DNA of 64,000 nucleotides from Ophioderma brevispina (lineage: Eukaryota; Echinodermata; Ophiuroidea; Amphilepidida; Ophiodermatidae): assembly GCA_023653785.1 (NCBI GenBank), contig JAMKCH010007136.1, forward strand, positions 1 through 64,000. Reading direction: 5' to 3'. The position numbers were made by a program, and so were the translations under genes. The notes beneath the pieces are model-generated. The model saw nothing but the letters and a program-made list of their open reading frames with translations. It was not told where the DNA came from and did not search any database. This document shows, piece by piece, positions 61,706 to 64,000 of this stretch (position 1 is the first letter of the stretch; each line of letters begins with the position of its first letter).

Positions 61706-62483
61706 TCAGGGCCGGAGCCATGGGGATGGGGTTGTCGGGGGGGGCGAATGTACCCACCCAAATCGCCAAAATCCAAAAAAAGTCCACAAAATTATGTGTG
61801 CGAGCGAAGCGAGGTAGGAAAAAATAGTGTTTTTATTGTTTTTTTTTGTAAAAAACGGCAATATTTTGGCAAAAGATCTACTTTTCCAAATTTACACCCC
61901 CTCGATTGTGAAAAGGTCCCATTACCCTTGGACAGAAAGAATATGATAATAGACAAAATCGTGTCATTTAGTGGGCCTCACTGTCAACGTCGCAGGGGCG
62001 TTATTGCATTACTATCCAATGTGGTCAAAGGTTATGACAGGTTATGAGAGAACTGGCAAATTTCTAAATCACTGGTATTTCCCAAATTTTTGAAATTGGC
62101 AGAGAAAAAGTTTCCTCCACGGCTACCTTTACCTAATAAATTATCGGGAAGGCCAAACCCAAAACGAAACCAAAGATATTTTCTCATGTCATCTCTGCAA
62201 ATGATCATCGCAAAGCACACAACATCTAGAATTACATAAATGATCTCTACATCCTTACAAATCTGCCAGCAACACACACATATAATTGCCACATGGTGGC
62301 CGTACTCGATATTAGTGACGATTGAATTTTTACAGTACTGTTGAACATTGCAGCATGATCACCCAAAATTTGTTATCTGTAAACTGACTGATGTGAAGAA
62401 AATTGTAACAAAATCCTTAAATAAGGTTTGTTCAAATACCTCCTTTTCTTTTCAGGCTAAAGACACATTTCGTAAAGGGTTTA

Positions 62484-63029
62484 AAGCACTCGAGCACATT
62501 TTTTGAAGAGCGCCCCCAATTTTCAAATTTGATATGTTTGCACAGTTACGTGTTGGTAAGTGTCTAGGAAACTATGCCTGCGAACTAGAATGCTCAAAAA
62601 CCGAAGTTATCACAAAATAGCGATTTTGTAATTATAATTGAGATCCCAGATTGGACTAACGGCAGAGCTGGAAATGCTACGTTTTAGTCCGTCAGGATGA
62701 AAATAGTGCCACCTCGAGAAAAATAACCTCATACTTGGCTTGCCTGAACTCTTAAAACAACAATGGATGGAGCGTAGATACGTACCTGCGCTATTTCCCG
62801 GCTATTTCACATGGGAGGGTCGTTTCCAGCAGCCGTTGTCTTATTATCGGGGATCCCCGAAATAATTTTCTAATTACAAAACTTCCTTCGTTTGTGCACA
62901 TAGACATTTTGTCGAGCTTAACCATTATTACAGGTATAGTTAGCTAGCCAGTTACCAATGCAATCGTGTAAAATCTCCAAATTTTTGAAAAAATGGGTCC
63001 TCTTTCAAAAAAATGTGCGAATATTGCTT
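62484..63029. mobile_element. MITE with AAGCAATATT ends, copy 2, nested in the Tc1/mariner element
   Basis: Same family as 57068-57646 (shared tcccagattggact, agctggaaatgctac, atttcccggctatttcacat). TA flanks at 62482-62483 and 63030-63031. Its left end is degenerate (aagcactcgagcaca). Confidence 0.85.
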
Positions 63030-63209
63030 TATTGTTGGACTACGTTAATGGTGACTGTTCGGAAGAGACTGATCATCAATCAAGTAGTGTGACCATAAAC
63101 ACTCTAAATATAAAACTTAACACTGTAAAAGAAAAAAAAAAAAAATGTCCCCATTCCATAAAAAGTGGGTAAAAAAATTTTTATTTTAAGCTTTATGAGC
63201 AACAGTGTA

Positions 63210-64000
63210 TGAAATGTGGAAACATTATCGGGTCACCCACCTTTAAGTGGGTAGGTCAATGTCGTGTCCTCACGTGTTTTGATTTTTATTGCCATAAGAG
63301 TCGTGAATGCCGCATTTAAGAAGAAGGAACAGGATGTGTGCTAATTACGTATACATGCTGCACTAGGGTACGCAGTGAATAATGAAGCGCCATGCGGAGA
63401 GTGGTTTCCATATTAATGCCATTAAAATCGCATCACATTGAAATGGGTGATATTAAAAAATGGCTAGAGTTAAGAAAAAAGTAACTTCAAGGATGTAATA
63501 CCTTAAAGTAGTTACGCTATGGTACGCAGTGATTAGTGAAGCGAGATGTGAGAGTGTTCTCGCATAGTCATGGTTCATAAAAGTCGCATACACTGAAATA
63601 TATGAATATTAAAATAACTGCAGTGATCTAACTTTCCAGCACAAATTTGACTGTATAAGTAGAACGCGTATTGCATCAATGCAATGGCACTAACATTAGC
63701 AAATTGGAGTCTTTGTATTCTTTCATACCTATCAGCGTTTGATTTGTATCAGGTTTTATCATAATAAATGATGTACAGAGTGTGGACCAGACTCTATTCA
63801 TCGAGTTCTAACTTGTCCATAAGTATTGTCTTTAGAATTACAAAGCACCGGAAGATCCAACTGTCTAATTAATTGTCTGATAGCTTTGTGAAACAGCTAG
63901 TCAACATTCAAAACTTTCTCTGTTTTTTAGTAGTAAAACCAAAGTGTGAAAGTATAATAAAAATGGAGTTAATGTGCACGGGTGTCTTTTAAGATTTTAA
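63210..64000. other. Intergenic stretch to the end of the window
   Basis: No gene recognised. Passages near 63360-63440 and 63510-63600 share ggtacgcagtgat/aatgaagcg and aaaatcgcat/aaagtcgcat blocks, a small diverged duplication. Confidence 0.5.

Larger units (their letters stand above)
60706..63207 (+). mobile_element. Tc1/mariner element, inactive, with nested insertions
   Basis: Terminal inverted repeats cactgttgctcataaag (60706) and ctttatgagcaacagtg (ending 63207) are each flanked by TA (60704-60705, 63208-63209), the standard Tc1/mariner target duplication. Inside lies a transposase pseudogene, a MITE at 62484-63029, and about 0.7 kb of foreign-looking DNA from about 61705. The 2.5-kb length is explained by these insertions. 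Confidence 0.88.

Noticed and set aside
61604..62047. Open frame of 147 codons
   Set aside because: Its first 30 or so codons are the transposase C-terminus; the rest is unrelated DNA read through by chance.

Overview
This is a piece of an animal nuclear genome. It is AT-rich, has spliceosomal exons with GT/AG borders, and is crowded with LINE, SINE, MITE and Tc1/mariner debris, satellite-like repeats and long TG/CA microsatellites. The repeats and the one recognisable gene fit a marine invertebrate. An invertebrate deuterostome (echinoderm or hemichordate) is plausible, but nothing here proves the taxon.

The only gene I can defend is the 3' half of an anion-selective Cys-loop receptor of the glycine receptor / GluCl type on the + strand. 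Its exons are 13634-13863 (second loop-C cysteine, M1, M2 with the Pro-Ala-Arg motif), 41105-41194 (M3) and 44022-44267 (intracellular loop, M4, stop). They join phase 0 to phase 0 after the first. A second M3 exon lies just upstream at 40966-41056, only 48 bases from the other. This layout looks like a mutually exclusive exon pair and is the most interesting item in the window. The upstream copy carries one extra base that breaks its frame in this assembly. The ligand-binding exons were not found and probably lie upstream of the window.

Layout. 1-13.6 kb: interspersed repeats, several hairpin or TIR elements (1122-1380, 2675-3122, 3128-3400, about 4000-4620, 11583-11928), a duplicated 0.8-kb segment, and a decayed minus-strand LINE (5930-8990). 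13.9-41.1 kb: one very large intron holding a 1-kb inverted repeat, TTAAAGG-type MITEs, a roughly 160-bp satellite split by LINE and SINE insertions (23.3-31.5 kb), and two local duplications. 41.2-44.0 kb: an intron with a SINE and a hammerhead-like motif. 44.3-64 kb: no recognised gene; tandem and inverted duplications, fold-back elements, four ACCGGT-ended MITE copies in the window (three of them here), microsatellites, and a dead Tc1/mariner element (60706-63207) with a nested MITE whose twin sits at 57068-57646.

Many repeat copies differ by single-base indels. This suggests that part of the assembly was built from weakly polished long reads, which matters for judging the broken M3 exon.
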